Assembly (NCBI RefSeq): GCF_003697815.1
Contig: NZ_RDQG01000006.1
Location: 1-64,000, forward strand
DNA: 64,000 bases
Direction of reading: 5' to 3'
DNA from: Halalkalicoccus subterraneus
GTDB taxonomy: Archaea > Halobacteriota > Halobacteria > Halobacteriales > Halalkalicoccaceae
Both the position numbers and the translations under genes were made by a program. Below the pieces are notes generated by a model. It was not told where the DNA came from. It worked only from the letters and a program-made list of their open reading frames with translations, and made no database searches. This document shows positions 43,508-53,064 of the stretch, piece by piece. How positions within the stretch are numbered: position 1 is the first letter of the stretch; every line of letters begins with the position of its first letter.

Positions 43508-43711
43508 TCAGAGCAACAACGAGACAATCGCGAGGATGATGAAGATGATGATGAAGATACGCGCGATCTCCATCGAGATCCCCGCGACGCCGCGTGCGCC
43601 AACGGCGGCAGCGATGATCGCGAGGACGAAGAAAACGATCGCGTACTGGAGGAACTCGCCCGAGAACTGCATCGGCGCGAGGACGTCCATCATAGTACTG
43701 AGTTGAACCAT
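43508..43711 (-). CDS. DUF1328-family small membrane protein
   Basis: A 67-residue protein with two helices: [23 protein letters not shown] and [19 protein letters not shown]. This matches the DUF1328/YtjA pattern known from bacteria. The ATG at 43711 is set by the family start and by a TATA box (43735-43742) about 27 nt upstream; longer upstream readings are spurious. The function is unknown, possibly envelope stress-related. Confidence 0.87.
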   Translation of the reverse strand: MVQLSTMMDVLAPMQFSGEFLQYAIVFFVLAIIAAAVGARGVAGISMEIARIFIIIFIILAIVSLLL

Positions 43712-43734
43712 GTCCGTCTTTCTCCGCCCGCATT

Positions 43735-43742
43735 CATATAGG
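43735..43742 (-). promoter_or_regulatory. TATA box of the DUF1328 gene
   Basis: CCTATATG read on the minus strand, about 27 nt before the ATG, in the divergent spacer shared with the creatininase-family gene. Confidence 0.55.
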
Positions 43743-43806
43743 TGGTGCCCGCTTCGACGGTGGCCCGGAGCACGCAGTTCAAGACCCTCTCGCCGAAAGG
43801 CTTCGT

Positions 43807-44574
43807 ATGGAACTCGCCGCCCAGACGTGGCCCGACCTCGGGAGCTACTTCGAGACGGAATCGCTCGCACTCGTCCCTCTCGGCTCGACCGAACAGCACG
43901 GCCCGCATCTCCCCGAAGGAACCGACCACATTATCGCCGAGTCGCTCGCCCGGACCGCAGCCACCCGATCGGGCTTTCTCTGTACGCCGACGATCAACAT
44001 CGGCGTGAGCCCGCATCACCGCCAGTTCCACGGGACGATGTGGGTCGATGCGCCCGTCTTTCGCGATTACGTGGAAAACCTCGTTTCGAACCTCACTTAT
44101 CACGGGATCGACCGGGTCGTCTTCGTCAACGCCCACGGCGGTAACGTCGCCCACCTTCGGGAGGTCGGACGGCGGCTTCACGACCGCGAGGAAGCCTATG
44201 CGATCGAGTGGATGTGGGACGAGAGCATTCCGACCCTCGTCTCCGACCTCTTCGAACAGAACGGCCCCCACGGCGGTCCCAAGGAGACGGCGATGATTCA
44301 GCACCTCGCCGGCGAGCTGGTCCGTGAGGACCGTCTGGAGGAGGCCTACGAGGGCGGAGCCCGGTTCCCGACCGATGGCTCCCATCAGAACGGCGCACGG
44401 GTCTTCTACGACTGCATCGATAACTCCGAGAACGGGGTGTTTGGCGACCAGCGCGACGCGACCGCCGAGAAGGGCCAACGCCTGTTCGAGGCCGCCACCG
44501 AACAGCTCGTAGAGCTCTGTCAGTGGCTCAACGAGCAGCCCTTCGAGGATCTCGTCGAAAAACCGCACGTCTGA
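43807..44574 (+). CDS. Creatininase-family amidohydrolase (possible ArfB-type deformylase)
   Basis: A 255-residue protein with the family metal site: [18 protein letters not shown] (E, H and D ligands, about 25-42), [12 protein letters not shown] (about 67-78), FVNAHGGN (about 105-112) and a Glu in GGPKETAMI. Archaeal members include the formamide hydrolase ArfB of riboflavin/F420 synthesis, which acts early in the pathway to which ribB and ribK belong. Other members are creatininases or peptide-maturation enzymes. The ArfB assignment is likely for an archaeon but not proven by the motifs seen. Confidence 0.8.
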   Translation: MELAAQTWPDLGSYFETESLALVPLGSTEQHGPHLPEGTDHIIAESLARTAATRSGFLCTPTINIGVSPHHRQFHGTMWVDAPVFRDYVENLVSNLTYHGIDRVVFVNAHGGNVAHLREVGRRLHDREEAYAIEWMWDESIPTLVSDLFEQNGPHGGPKETAMIQHLAGELVREDRLEEAYEGGARFPTDGSHQNGARVFYDCIDNSENGVFGDQRDATAEKGQRLFEAATEQLVELCQWLNEQPFEDLVEKPHV

Positions 44575-44632
44575 GCCGTTCATTATAATAGTAACAAAAC
44601 TTATATATTGATAAACTGTATTCTAATTTGAT

Positions 44633-44845
44633 ATGAATGTGGGAGAGAACACGTCGACCGGCTACACTCACTCGCGGGAGTTCTCCCACCGGGGGTACGA
44701 CTTTCGGGTACGGATCAACGATGACCTGATGTCGTACACCGCTACCGCTTCATGCGACGGTGACGTCGTCGTCACCGTTCTGGATCTGGGAGCCGAGGCA
44801 GCCCGGTGGTCTCATGCCACCGTCGCCGAGACGGTTCTCGACTGA
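44633..44845 (+). CDS. Small protein of unknown function
   Basis: A 70-residue acidic protein, apparently beta-rich (FRVRINDDLMSYTATASCDGDVVVTVLDLG). It is preceded by an AT-rich 58-nt spacer with ACTTATATATT about 26 nt before the ATG, a good leaderless promoter. No family is recognised. The neighbouring methyltransferase gene starts 63 nt downstream. Confidence 0.55.
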   Translation: MNVGENTSTGYTHSREFSHRGYDFRVRINDDLMSYTATASCDGDVVVTVLDLGAEAARWSHATVAETVLD

Positions 44846-44908
44846 CGTGCGTCACGCCGATAGCGGTGCAGTCGCCGCGGCTTTACGTGGCTGCCCCCTA
44901 CGGGCGGT

Positions 44909-45532
44909 GTGAACACGAACGAGGTCCACCGCCAATGGGCGGAGCGATCGGGGGAGTACTCCCCGGACTACTACGCCTACTACGGCCCCGACGGGACGAG
45001 CGACCGCATCCGACGGGCGCTCGATTCGCTTTCGGATCCGGAGCCGTCGGTGCTTGAACTGGGCTGTAGTTCTGGTCGTCATCTCGCCCACCTCTATGAG
45101 CACGGCTACCGGGACCTCTCGGGGATCGAGATCAACGACGAGGCTCTCGACGTGATGGCCGAGAACTACCCCGATCTGGCCGCCGAGGGCACCTTCCATG
45201 TCGACGCGATCGAGTCGGTTCTTCCAGAGTTTGAGGACGGCAGCTTCGACGTCGTCTTCTCGGTCGAGACGCTCCAGCATATCCACACCGACAACGAGTG
45301 GGTCTTCGCCGACATCGCAAGAGTCGCGGACGACCTCCTCGTGACGGTCGAAAACGAGGGCAACGACGAGGAGTCGGTCAACTACGTCAAAGACGAGTTC
45401 CCGCTGTACTACCGCGACTGGCGGGCTGTTTTCGGCGCTCTAGGGTTCGATCACGTCGATTCCGAATCGCTCGATCGGGACACGTTCCGCACGTTCCGCC
45501 CGGCGGACGCCTCGTCCGAGCCGTCGATCTGA
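44909..45532 (+). CDS. Class I SAM-dependent methyltransferase
   Basis: A 207-residue Rossmann methyltransferase. Motif I is VLELGCSSGRHLAHL (about 48-62) and the acidic end of beta-2 is LSGIEIND (about 70-77). The later segment FDVVFSVETLQHIHTDNEWVFADIARV is of the UbiE/Tam type for small-molecule methylation. The start is GTG at 44909, with CTTTACG about 27 nt upstream. The substrate is unknown. Confidence 0.8.
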   Translation: MNTNEVHRQWAERSGEYSPDYYAYYGPDGTSDRIRRALDSLSDPEPSVLELGCSSGRHLAHLYEHGYRDLSGIEINDEALDVMAENYPDLAAEGTFHVDAIESVLPEFEDGSFDVVFSVETLQHIHTDNEWVFADIARVADDLLVTVENEGNDEESVNYVKDEFPLYYRDWRAVFGALGFDHVDSESLDRDTFRTFRPADASSEPSI

Positions 45533-45536
45533 GGTC

Positions 45537-45600
45537 AATCTTTACATATCAAATTTATGTTTATATATCAATATATAAAAGATATAAATATATCGGGAAC
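45537..45600. other. Very AT-rich intergenic segment
   Basis: This segment after the methyltransferase is almost entirely A and T, in a genome that is otherwise GC-rich, and contains several overlapping TATA-like sequences (for example TATAAATATA near 45583). It precedes the small zinc-finger gene and marks the start of the glycan region. Confidence 0.7.
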
Positions 45601-45620
45601 TATTGATACGACTGATAGCC

Positions 45621-45767
45621 ATGACCACACACCCCGAAGGCCATTGTCGCACCTGTGGCGAGCCGCTCCTGTTCCGTCCGTGTCTTAACTGCCGGCGTTC
45701 GGGACGACCGCCGCTTTCCACATTCGATCCAATCGGGAACGGATCTGTGTCGACCGGTCGACGGTAA
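45621..45767 (+). CDS. 48-residue zinc-finger microprotein (CxxCG type)
   Basis: Begins ATG at 45621 and ends TAA at 45765-45767. Two CxxC knuckles are present, C9-R-T-C12-G and C21-L-N-C24, the arrangement of haloarchaeal zinc-finger microproteins. The Arg-rich tail after the second knuckle is unusual. It lies after a strongly AT-rich promoter region and its stop is 1 nt from the convergent ligase gene. Such microproteins have been linked to biofilm and swarming control in Haloferax, but nothing here shows that role. Confidence 0.7.
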   Translation: MTTHPEGHCRTCGEPLLFRPCLNCRRSGRPPLSTFDPIGNGSVSTGRR

Positions 45768-45768
45768 C

Positions 45769-47229
45769 TCAGGGCCGGTCGTTGCGGTGTTCGGTTCCGT
45801 ACCGCGCTTCGGTCCCGTACTCGAACCCCAGAGAGGAGAGTCCCTCACTCCGGCCGACCGCGCTGTCGGCGTCACTCGGGGTCGATCGGATCTCGCCTGC
45901 GAGGCTCGTGATCACGTAGCCGACGGCGAGCGCGGCGAGGATCGAGCCGTGCCCGAGCTGAAAGAGGGTGTAGCCCTCGAAGAACTGATGGATCGCAAAC
46001 CCCGTCGCGAGCGCGAACATCCCGGCGTCCACACGCCGGTAATCGAGCGTGCCGTGGACGAGCGGCCCGAGAACGAGCAGACAGTACGCCAGCCCGCCGA
46101 TCAGTCCGGTACGGATGAAAATCGAGAGATAGGAGTTGTGGACGCTGCCCCCGACGTCGGTGTACGGCTCGATCGCGGTCCCCGTGCCGATGATCCCCTG
46201 GCCGAACAGCCCCGAGTCGTACCGGGTCGCCTCGATTCCAGCTTGCCAGAGCGTAAATCGGTTCGCGGGGTCGATCGGGAGGACGGAGTGGTAGATCAAC
46301 ACGAGAAAGACGGGGACACTGACGGCGATCCCGACGACCGCGATCGGCAGAAGCCGCCTGTCTGTCGCGACGAGAGCGTAGACCACGACCGCGACGGCGG
46401 CCGCGAGCATGCTCGCGCGGCTGTTCGAGAGGTAGAGACCCGCCGCGGTGATCGCCAGCCATCCGAGTGGAGCGGCGGCGAGCAGCGGATAGTCCGAGCG
46501 GCTGATCGTCCGGTGGAACGCGACGGCGCTCGCGAAGACACCGGCGAAGGCGAGCAGCCCGAACGTGTTCGGGTTCGCGAACACCGAGCGAAGCACCGGG
46601 ACCTCGCCGAACCCGCCGAACGAAACGGTGGCGCTCCAGGTTCGAATCTCGAAGATCCAGAGGCTGAAATCGCCGTAGACGATCGCCGGGAGCGCAAGCA
46701 GCGTCGCGCCGGCCGCGACGCCCGCGACCGTCCAGTAGACCGCGTCGGCCGAGACGTACCGCGGGAGAACGAAGCAGTTGAACGCGAGGAGGATACCGGC
46801 GAAGACCGGAAAGAGACCGAGCCCGGTGGCCGAACCGAACTCCTGGGCGTGAGAGAAGAAGATCCCGGTCACGACAACGGCGACCCCGAGATACGGGGCG
46901 GCAACGGGGAGAAACCGTCCGAGATCGTCCCGGACGAGGGTAAACACGAACAGGAGAAACAGGACGGCCAGAAGCTCGATCCGACGGAACCCGAGGCCGC
47001 CGACGACCAGCACGAGCAGGACGGTTCCGAGTGCGAACGTGAGTGCGACCTGCAGGGAAAACAGCGGCGAGATCCCTCCGTGTCGTCGCGCGTCGTACTG
47101 GTTGAACGCGATCGCCACGAGGAAGAGATACATGAGAACGAGATGGACCGACCGGAACTGCTCGGTCGTGCTCGCGAGTACCGCGAGGAGGAACGTTGCC
47201 GCAAACAGGAGGTCTGTGAGGCGATCCAT
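45769..47229 (-). CDS. O-antigen ligase/polymerase-like membrane protein (copy A)
   Basis: A 486-residue protein with about 11 membrane helices and the Wzy_C/O-antigen ligase core: SRASMLAAAVAVVVYAL, PIDPANRFTLWQAGIEA, then the large loop with VHNSYLSIFIRTGLIGGLAYCLLVLGP. The HN-Y motif is the expected active-site His region. The C-terminal 60 residues are acidic and soluble. It is a clear paralogue of the gene at 56205, with long identical stretches such as FEGYTLFQ and RVD-GMFAL. The likely role is polymerising or transferring a lipid-linked glycan. Confidence 0.87.
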   Translation of the reverse strand: MDRLTDLLFAATFLLAVLASTTEQFRSVHLVLMYLFLVAIAFNQYDARRHGGISPLFSLQVALTFALGTVLLVLVVGGLGFRRIELLAVLFLLFVFTLVRDDLGRFLPVAAPYLGVAVVVTGIFFSHAQEFGSATGLGLFPVFAGILLAFNCFVLPRYVSADAVYWTVAGVAAGATLLALPAIVYGDFSLWIFEIRTWSATVSFGGFGEVPVLRSVFANPNTFGLLAFAGVFASAVAFHRTISRSDYPLLAAAPLGWLAITAAGLYLSNSRASMLAAAVAVVVYALVATDRRLLPIAVVGIAVSVPVFLVLIYHSVLPIDPANRFTLWQAGIEATRYDSGLFGQGIIGTGTAIEPYTDVGGSVHNSYLSIFIRTGLIGGLAYCLLVLGPLVHGTLDYRRVDAGMFALATGFAIHQFFEGYTLFQLGHGSILAALAVGYVITSLAGEIRSTPSDADSAVGRSEGLSSLGFEYGTEARYGTEHRNDRP

Positions 47230-47308
47230 GGGACGATGTCGGGATAGGAGTTGGTAGGTGTTGGTTGTGGAGGATCAAATAGGTAATCACCGACACGGGT
47301 CGCCGACC

Positions 47309-47818
47309 TTACCCGTCGAACGTCCAGTTCGTCTCCAGGTTTGGCGTGTTCGCGAGGGTCTGGTACACCACGCAGTACTTCTCGGTGGACCGCTGGAGCG
47401 CCGCTGCGGTGTCGGCCTCGACGTCGCCGTCGACGACGATATCGAGGCGGATCTCCTCGAAGCCGACCGGGACGTCCTCGTCGATTCCCATGGTCCCGCG
47501 CAGGTCGAGATCTCCGCTCACCTCGGTCCCGATCGCCGCGTCGAGCCCGAACGCGTCGGCGACCGCCTGGGCGGTGAGCTGGGCACACGCCGCGAGCGCC
47601 CCCAGCAACAGGTCGCCCGAACACGCGCCGGTTCCCGGCCCTGCCGCCCCTTCGTGGAGTTCGGCCTCGTAGACGGCCCGTCCGATATCGACGTCACACG
47701 ACCGGACGTCCGACTGCTCCTCGCCACTGGCCGACAGCGTGATTCGCGCCGCATCGGGATCCTTCTCGTACTGCTCTTTCAGCGGTGCCTGCTCCTCTTG
47801 CAAGGTATTCTCTCCCAT
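47309..47818 (-). CDS. OsmC-family protein
   Basis: A 169-residue OsmC/Ohr-like protein that reduces organic hydroperoxides through two cysteines. C78 (in GALAACAQ) is the first redox cysteine and C149 (in EKYCVVYQTL) the second; C66 is an additional Cys. The N-terminal 35 residues are acidic and variable. It lies between the glycan-ligase gene and an MFS carrier on opposite strands. Stress protection is a family inference. Confidence 0.88.
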   Translation of the reverse strand: MGENTLQEEQAPLKEQYEKDPDAARITLSASGEEQSDVRSCDVDIGRAVYEAELHEGAAGPGTGACSGDLLLGALAACAQLTAQAVADAFGLDAAIGTEVSGDLDLRGTMGIDEDVPVGFEEIRLDIVVDGDVEADTAAALQRSTEKYCVVYQTLANTPNLETNWTFDG

Positions 47819-47921
47819 ATACTTCGATATATCCCGGTGCTACTTACGTCTAGTCGTCGCGGAACCGGCGGCCGTCACCTCCTTGCGAACGTTTAGGGTC
47901 CGACTCGTTGATCGACCGGTC

Positions 47922-49193
47922 GTGAACGCGCTTTCCTACCCCACGAAGCGGCGATGGCTCGCGTGGGGAGCGCTGGCGACCGTCTTCCTGCTGGTCAACG
48001 TTCACCGGCTCTCGACGGCGGTCCTTTCCGAGCGGCTGACGACTGATTTCGCCGTCTCGGCCGCCCGGTTGGGGACGCTTCACGCCTCGTTTTTCCTCGT
48101 GTACGCCGTCGTCCAGATTCCGACGGGCGTGCTCGCCGACCGGGTCGGGCCTCGCCACGTCGGCTCGGGCGGGGCCGTTCTCCTGAGTCTCGGCGCGATC
48201 GGGTTCGCGCTCGCCGGGAGCTACCCTGTCGCGCTCCTCGCCCGAGCATTGATCGGGCTCGGGGGCGGCGTCATCTTCGTCTCGACCCTCCGGTTCTGTG
48301 CGAACTGGTTCCGCCGTGAGGAGTTCGGAACGATGACGGGCCTGACCGCAGGTGTCGCCGGCCTCGGGGCGATCCTCGCGACGACGCCGCTCGCGGTCGC
48401 CGCCGAGCGCTTGGGCTGGCGGAGGACGTTCCTCGGGCTTGCGGCCGTCGGCTTTCTCGCCGCGGTCGCGGTGTATGCTCTCGCGCGGAGCTCGCCCGGC
48501 GCCGCCGGGCTCGAACCGATCGAGGACGTCCCCGAACAGCCCGTGGTCTCGCTTTCGCGGACGAAATCTCACTTGTGGACGCTCGCAGGCGACCTCGACC
48601 AGTGGCTGCTCTCGACCGTCTTCTTCGCGGGTATGGGGACGATCCTGACGCTGATCGGGCTATGGGGTGTGCCGTATCTCGTGGTCGTCTACGGCCTCGA
48701 CGTGACGACCGCATCGTACTACACCCTGCTCGGATCCGTCGGGATGCTGATCGGCCCACCTGCAATCGGCTGGATTTCGGACAGGATCGAACGGCGACTC
48801 CCACCCATGTGTGTCGGTCTCGCGCTATTCGCGCTCGCCCTCGGGATCGTGCCCGTCACGGGCAGGCCTCCGCTTCCGGTCGTCGCCGGGATCTACTTCT
48901 GCTGTGGCTTTCTGGTCGGGTCCGCAGTGCTCGCTCTGTCGGCCGTCAAGGAGCGCTACCCGCCCGAGGCCAGCGGCGTGGCCACCGCGACGGTCAACAC
49001 CGCCGGGTTCGTCGGCGCGACGGTCTTTCCGACGGCGATGGGGGTCGCCCTTGATGCTTACCGCACCGGCGACGCCGTCGGTGGGACGGTCGTCTACACC
49101 GAGTTCGGCTACCGGGTCGCCTTCGCCATCATCGCCGGGGCGGTCGCGATCGCCTTTTGCTGCTCGCTGTGGCTGTTCGTCCGCGAGCGATAG
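47922..49193 (+). CDS. Major facilitator superfamily transporter
   Basis: A 423-residue permease with 12 predicted helices. The signature loop after helix 2 is GVLADRVGPRHVG (about 73-85) and the matching one after helix 8 is GWISDRIERRLP. It resembles the nitrate/anion and sugar-phosphate subgroups, but the substrate cannot be told. The start is GTG at 47922, with GTTTAGG about 30 nt upstream; the in-frame region further upstream has no acidic protein character. Confidence 0.83.
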   Translation: MNALSYPTKRRWLAWGALATVFLLVNVHRLSTAVLSERLTTDFAVSAARLGTLHASFFLVYAVVQIPTGVLADRVGPRHVGSGGAVLLSLGAIGFALAGSYPVALLARALIGLGGGVIFVSTLRFCANWFRREEFGTMTGLTAGVAGLGAILATTPLAVAAERLGWRRTFLGLAAVGFLAAVAVYALARSSPGAAGLEPIEDVPEQPVVSLSRTKSHLWTLAGDLDQWLLSTVFFAGMGTILTLIGLWGVPYLVVVYGLDVTTASYYTLLGSVGMLIGPPAIGWISDRIERRLPPMCVGLALFALALGIVPVTGRPPLPVVAGIYFCCGFLVGSAVLALSAVKERYPPEASGVATATVNTAGFVGATVFPTAMGVALDAYRTGDAVGGTVVYTEFGYRVAFAIIAGAVAIAFCCSLWLFVRER

Positions 49194-49406
49194 CGCTTGC
49201 GAGGCCGTGGACTGAGAACCGCAAAGTGACGCGATGCTCGCAGGCGAACGCGCGGACGCCCTATTATCTTCGCTCTGCCCTCGTCGCAGTGAAGGTCGTT
49301 CGTGCGGCTCCGAAACCGCTGTCGGTACCTTTCCATGTCGGACCACGACGATTTCAAACGCCATTCGCTACTAAAGGTCATAGTCGTGCGCATCGAAAGG
49401 GACTGT
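49194..49406. other. Gene-free spacer between the MFS and GCS2-like genes
   Basis: Only a TACTAAAGG promoter-like stretch near 49370 is seen, about 37 nt before the GCS2-like ATG. An ATG at 49335 is also in frame with that gene and could extend it by 24 residues. There is no other signal. Confidence 0.5.
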
Positions 49407-50870
49407 ATGGAGTCGACGGAGTTCGTCCGTCGAACGGGGGAGGGGGCGACCCGCACTGAGTTCGATCGACGAGTCGAACGACAGGCCGAGGCGCTTCGGG
49501 CCGCGTTCGCTGACGACGAGTTCGACCCGGGGTACGCCGTCGGACTCGAACTCGAAGGCTACGCCGTCGACGGTCGGGGCCGCCTCGCTTCCATGCCCGA
49601 ACCGGTGTTCGGATCGATCTGCGAGCGGGAACTCGGTCGCCATAATGCGGAGCTGAACACCCCGCCGACCTCGTTCGACGCGGCGGGAATCGATGCGCAG
49701 GCGAGCATGCTTGAGGAACGGTTGTTCGGTCTCCGACACGCGCTCGCCGAGTTCGACCTCGGGTTCGTCACCGACGGGATGTGGACGATCGGCCCGCCGA
49801 CGGGTGTCTCCTCGTATTTGGGTGACACTCGAGTCGAAGGGGGAGTCTCTCTGCCGACGCACGTGTCACCGGCCCCGCGCTACTATGCGCTTGATGCCGA
49901 CATCACCGCTTTCGGACCCGTCTCGCTCTTGGTGCCGGGCTGTCGACGTACCTTTCCGACGATCCTGGTCGAGTCGCTTGCGGCCTCGATGCAGGTCCAC
50001 CTGCAGGTTCCGACCACACAGTTCGCCCGGTACTACAACGCGGCCCTTCGGACCGCCGGACCGCTAGTGGCGCTGGCGGCGAACTCGCCGTTTCTCCCGC
50101 CCGAACTCTACGAGGCTGATCCCGAGACCGTTCTCGAGGGACCGGTCGAACTGCGCGTTCCCGTCTTCGAGTCGATGAACGTCCGCGAACCCGGCAAGGT
50201 CCGTTTTCCCCGCGACGTCGAGGGGCCGGGTGACGTCCTCGACAACCTCGTCGCTGATCGCACGTGTGTTCCGTGTCTCAGCGAGTGGTTCGACTCGGGT
50301 GAGGGGTTCGGAGCCGACTTCTGGGAGCTGATCCACAAACAGGGCACCTACTGGCGGTGGGTGCGTCCGATCTTCGGTCCCGACGGGCTCCGGATCGAGT
50401 ACCGGCCGCTGTCGGCCCAGCCGACCGCCGCCGACGTGATCGCGTTTCAGGCGCTCGTGGTCGGACTGCTCCACGGGATCGTTTCGAGTGACCACCCGCT
50501 CTCGGAACTGCCGTGGATCGACGCGCGCGAATCGTTCTACGCGGCGGTCGAGGACGGTCTCGACGCCCGATTGGTCTGGATCGCGCGCGACGGCGATCGG
50601 ACGACCGACCCCGCGACGCTCTACGGCGAACTGTTCGACCTCGCTCGCGCAGGGCTTCGATCCCGTGGGCTCGACGCACAGCGGATCGAGACGCTGCTCG
50701 CGCCGGCGGAACGACGCTGGCAGGAACGTACGACCCCGGCGATGTGGAAACGTGAGCGGGTTCGTGCCCACCTCGAAGGAAAGGGGCTCCACAGCGCAAT
50801 CGAGGCCGCCCAGCGGGAGTACATCCGGCGGGCCGCGACCGGCGAGCCGTTCATCGCGTGGCTGGAGTAA
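49407..50870 (+). CDS. Glutamate-cysteine ligase-like (GCS2 superfamily) protein
   Basis: A 487-residue protein with the layout of carboxylate-amine ligases: [14 protein letters not shown] near the start (in place of the usual E-E-E-F-x-L), [10 protein letters not shown], and [26 protein letters not shown] in the C-terminal half. It would ligate an amino acid carboxylate to an amine with ATP. Haloarchaea make gamma-glutamylcysteine with a GCS2-type GshA, but this protein is longer and different in the first motif, so the substrate may be another. It precedes acd by 67 nt. Confidence 0.75.
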   Translation: MESTEFVRRTGEGATRTEFDRRVERQAEALRAAFADDEFDPGYAVGLELEGYAVDGRGRLASMPEPVFGSICERELGRHNAELNTPPTSFDAAGIDAQASMLEERLFGLRHALAEFDLGFVTDGMWTIGPPTGVSSYLGDTRVEGGVSLPTHVSPAPRYYALDADITAFGPVSLLVPGCRRTFPTILVESLAASMQVHLQVPTTQFARYYNAALRTAGPLVALAANSPFLPPELYEADPETVLEGPVELRVPVFESMNVREPGKVRFPRDVEGPGDVLDNLVADRTCVPCLSEWFDSGEGFGADFWELIHKQGTYWRWVRPIFGPDGLRIEYRPLSAQPTAADVIAFQALVVGLLHGIVSSDHPLSELPWIDARESFYAAVEDGLDARLVWIARDGDRTTDPATLYGELFDLARAGLRSRGLDAQRIETLLAPAERRWQERTTPAMWKRERVRAHLEGKGLHSAIEAAQREYIRRAATGEPFIAWLE

Positions 50871-50937
50871 CCACCTGGCGCACGACGAGTGCGCGACCGG
50901 AGACAGGAGTTATGTGGGCGGGTTCGGACGGTCGAGT

Positions 50938-53064
50938 ATGAACACCGAGCACATGGCAGCGCTGCTCGCACCCGATTCGATCGCGGTCGTCGGCGCGAGC
51001 CCCGACTCGTGGTACGCCTCGAACCTGATCGAGAACCTCGACGCGTACGGCTACGACGGCGACACCTACTACGTGAACCCGGGCCGCGACGAGGCGTGGG
51101 GTCAGCCGTGTCACGATTCGATCACCGACGTGCCGGCGACGGTCGATCTCGTCGTCGTGAGCGTCCCCCGCGAGTACGTCCTCGGGGTCGTCGAGGACGC
51201 CGGCGAGATGGGTGTCCCGAGCGCGCTGGTCATCACCGCGGGGTTCGGCGAGGCCGACGACGAGGGTGCGGCTCTCGAAGGGCGGTTGAGTGATCTGGCC
51301 GAGGAGTACGAGATGGCGATCTGCGGGCCCAACACCATCGGGCTGGCGAACACTCACGACGAGACGGTGATCACCTCGACCTGTTCGCGCAAACCCGGCA
51401 AAGGCTCGATCGGACTGGTGAGTCAGTCGGGCGCGCTCGCCTTCACCACGTTCTACGAGCGGGCCGCCGACGAGGACATCGACTTCGCCTACGTCGTCGC
51501 CACCGGCAACGAAGCCGCCCTCTCGATGGCCGACTACGTCGATTTCCTGGCCGATTCCGAGCGTTGCGAGGCGATCTGTGCGTACATCGAGGGGATCGAC
51601 GATCCCCGGCGGTTCGTCGACGTCGCGACTGAGGCGGTGCGGGACGGAACCCCGGTCCTCGCGACGAAGGTCGGGCGCTCGGCCGTCGCCGAGCAGGCCT
51701 CGCTCTCGCATACGGGCTCGGTGTCGGGCGACGCCGCCGCGTGGGACGCCGCCTTCGAGCGTGCGGGGATCGAGCGCGTCCCCGACATCCCCGACCTGCT
51801 CGGCAGATCCCGGGTCCACACCGCCTTCGACGCCCCGGAGAGCGAGAACGTCTGTCTCGCCTCGACCAGCGGCGGCCTTGCGAGCCTGCTTGCCGATATG
51901 GCCGCCGAACGCGACCTCTCGTTGCCCCCATTGGAGGGCGAAACCGAGCAAGCGCTGTTGGACATGGAGGACCTGCTGACCTTCGGCGAGATGCACAATC
52001 CCGCCGACATCAGAGGGTATGGCGCGGACGTTCTTCCCGAGATCGCAGAAGTACTGCTCGCCGACGACGCGTTCGACGCCTACGTGTTCGCGGTCGGACT
52101 TCCGGCGGTCGGCGAGCGCGCCGAGGGGATCGCCGACGCGATGCTCGAAGTGCGAGAGATGGCCGACGATCCTGTTCTCTTCCTCTGGACCGGGCGGAAG
52201 GAAAGCGATGGAAGCGAGCCGCCGCTGCCCTACGAGCGGGTGCGCCGGGAGACGCCGCTGTACTACGACCCCGGCCGATGTCTCGACGCGCTTTCCTCGC
52301 TGGTCCGGTTCGGCGAGCGAACCGACCGGGAACCCACGCGGTCGCTGACCGAGGTCCCAACGATCGAGACGCCGTCGCTTCCGGTCGAGAGCGTCTTGAC
52401 GTGGGAGGAGGGGGAACGACTGCTGGCGGCAGGAGGCGTCGACCCCGCAGAGACTCGGCTCGCGACGAGCCCCGAACGGGCGACCGAGCACGCGGCGGCG
52501 TTGGGCGGGCCGGTCGTCCTGAAGGTCGACTCCCGAGACCTCCCCCACCGCACCGACGCGGGCGCGGTCGCCGTCGGCGTCGATCCCGAGGACGCGGCCG
52601 AGCAGTACGAGCGGGTCGTAGAGAACGCCCGGGAGTACCTGCCCGACGCAGCCGACATCGAAGGTGTTCTGGTTCAGGAGCAGACCGACCTCGACTCGTC
52701 CACGGAGGTTCTGGTGGGTATCTCGACCGACGAGAGCTTCGGTCCGATTCTCACCATTGCACCGGGCGGCGAACTGGTCGAACTGTTCGGTCCCGACGCG
52801 GGCGTGACGCTGCTCCCGCCGGTCGAGCCCGCTGAGGTCCGCCAGGCAATCGCTGATACCCCGCTCGGTGATCTTCTGAGCGGCTATCGCGGCCGCTCGC
52901 CGGGCGATATCGACGCGCTCACGGAGCTCGTCGCCCGGGTCGGCGACCTCGCGGTCGGCGCGCGTGAGCCGCGGATCGACGAACTCGACCTGAACCCCGT
53001 GCTCGTTCACCCCGAGGAAGCAGGCGTCTCGATCGTCGATATCCTCGCTCGGACCGGACCCTAA
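50938..53064 (+). CDS. acd: ADP-forming acyl-CoA (acetyl-CoA) synthetase, fused alpha-beta subunits
   Basis: A 708-residue archaeal ACD that converts acetyl-CoA (or another acyl-CoA) + ADP + Pi to acid + CoA + ATP, conserving energy from fermentation-type overflow. It has a CoA-binding domain (about 8-135), a succinyl-CoA-synthetase-like domain with the phosphohistidine H258 (LSHTGS), and a C-terminal ATP-grasp domain (about 480-708). The start at 50938 gives the standard MNTEHMAALLAPDSIAVVGAS. It converges on the LLM oxidoreductase with interleaved stops (CTAA). Confidence 0.93.
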   Translation: MNTEHMAALLAPDSIAVVGASPDSWYASNLIENLDAYGYDGDTYYVNPGRDEAWGQPCHDSITDVPATVDLVVVSVPREYVLGVVEDAGEMGVPSALVITAGFGEADDEGAALEGRLSDLAEEYEMAICGPNTIGLANTHDETVITSTCSRKPGKGSIGLVSQSGALAFTTFYERAADEDIDFAYVVATGNEAALSMADYVDFLADSERCEAICAYIEGIDDPRRFVDVATEAVRDGTPVLATKVGRSAVAEQASLSHTGSVSGDAAAWDAAFERAGIERVPDIPDLLGRSRVHTAFDAPESENVCLASTSGGLASLLADMAAERDLSLPPLEGETEQALLDMEDLLTFGEMHNPADIRGYGADVLPEIAEVLLADDAFDAYVFAVGLPAVGERAEGIADAMLEVREMADDPVLFLWTGRKESDGSEPPLPYERVRRETPLYYDPGRCLDALSSLVRFGERTDREPTRSLTEVPTIETPSLPVESVLTWEEGERLLAAGGVDPAETRLATSPERATEHAAALGGPVVLKVDSRDLPHRTDAGAVAVGVDPEDAAEQYERVVENAREYLPDAADIEGVLVQEQTDLDSSTEVLVGISTDESFGPILTIAPGGELVELFGPDAGVTLLPPVEPAEVRQAIADTPLGDLLSGYRGRSPGDIDALTELVARVGDLAVGAREPRIDELDLNPVLVHPEEAGVSIVDILARTGP

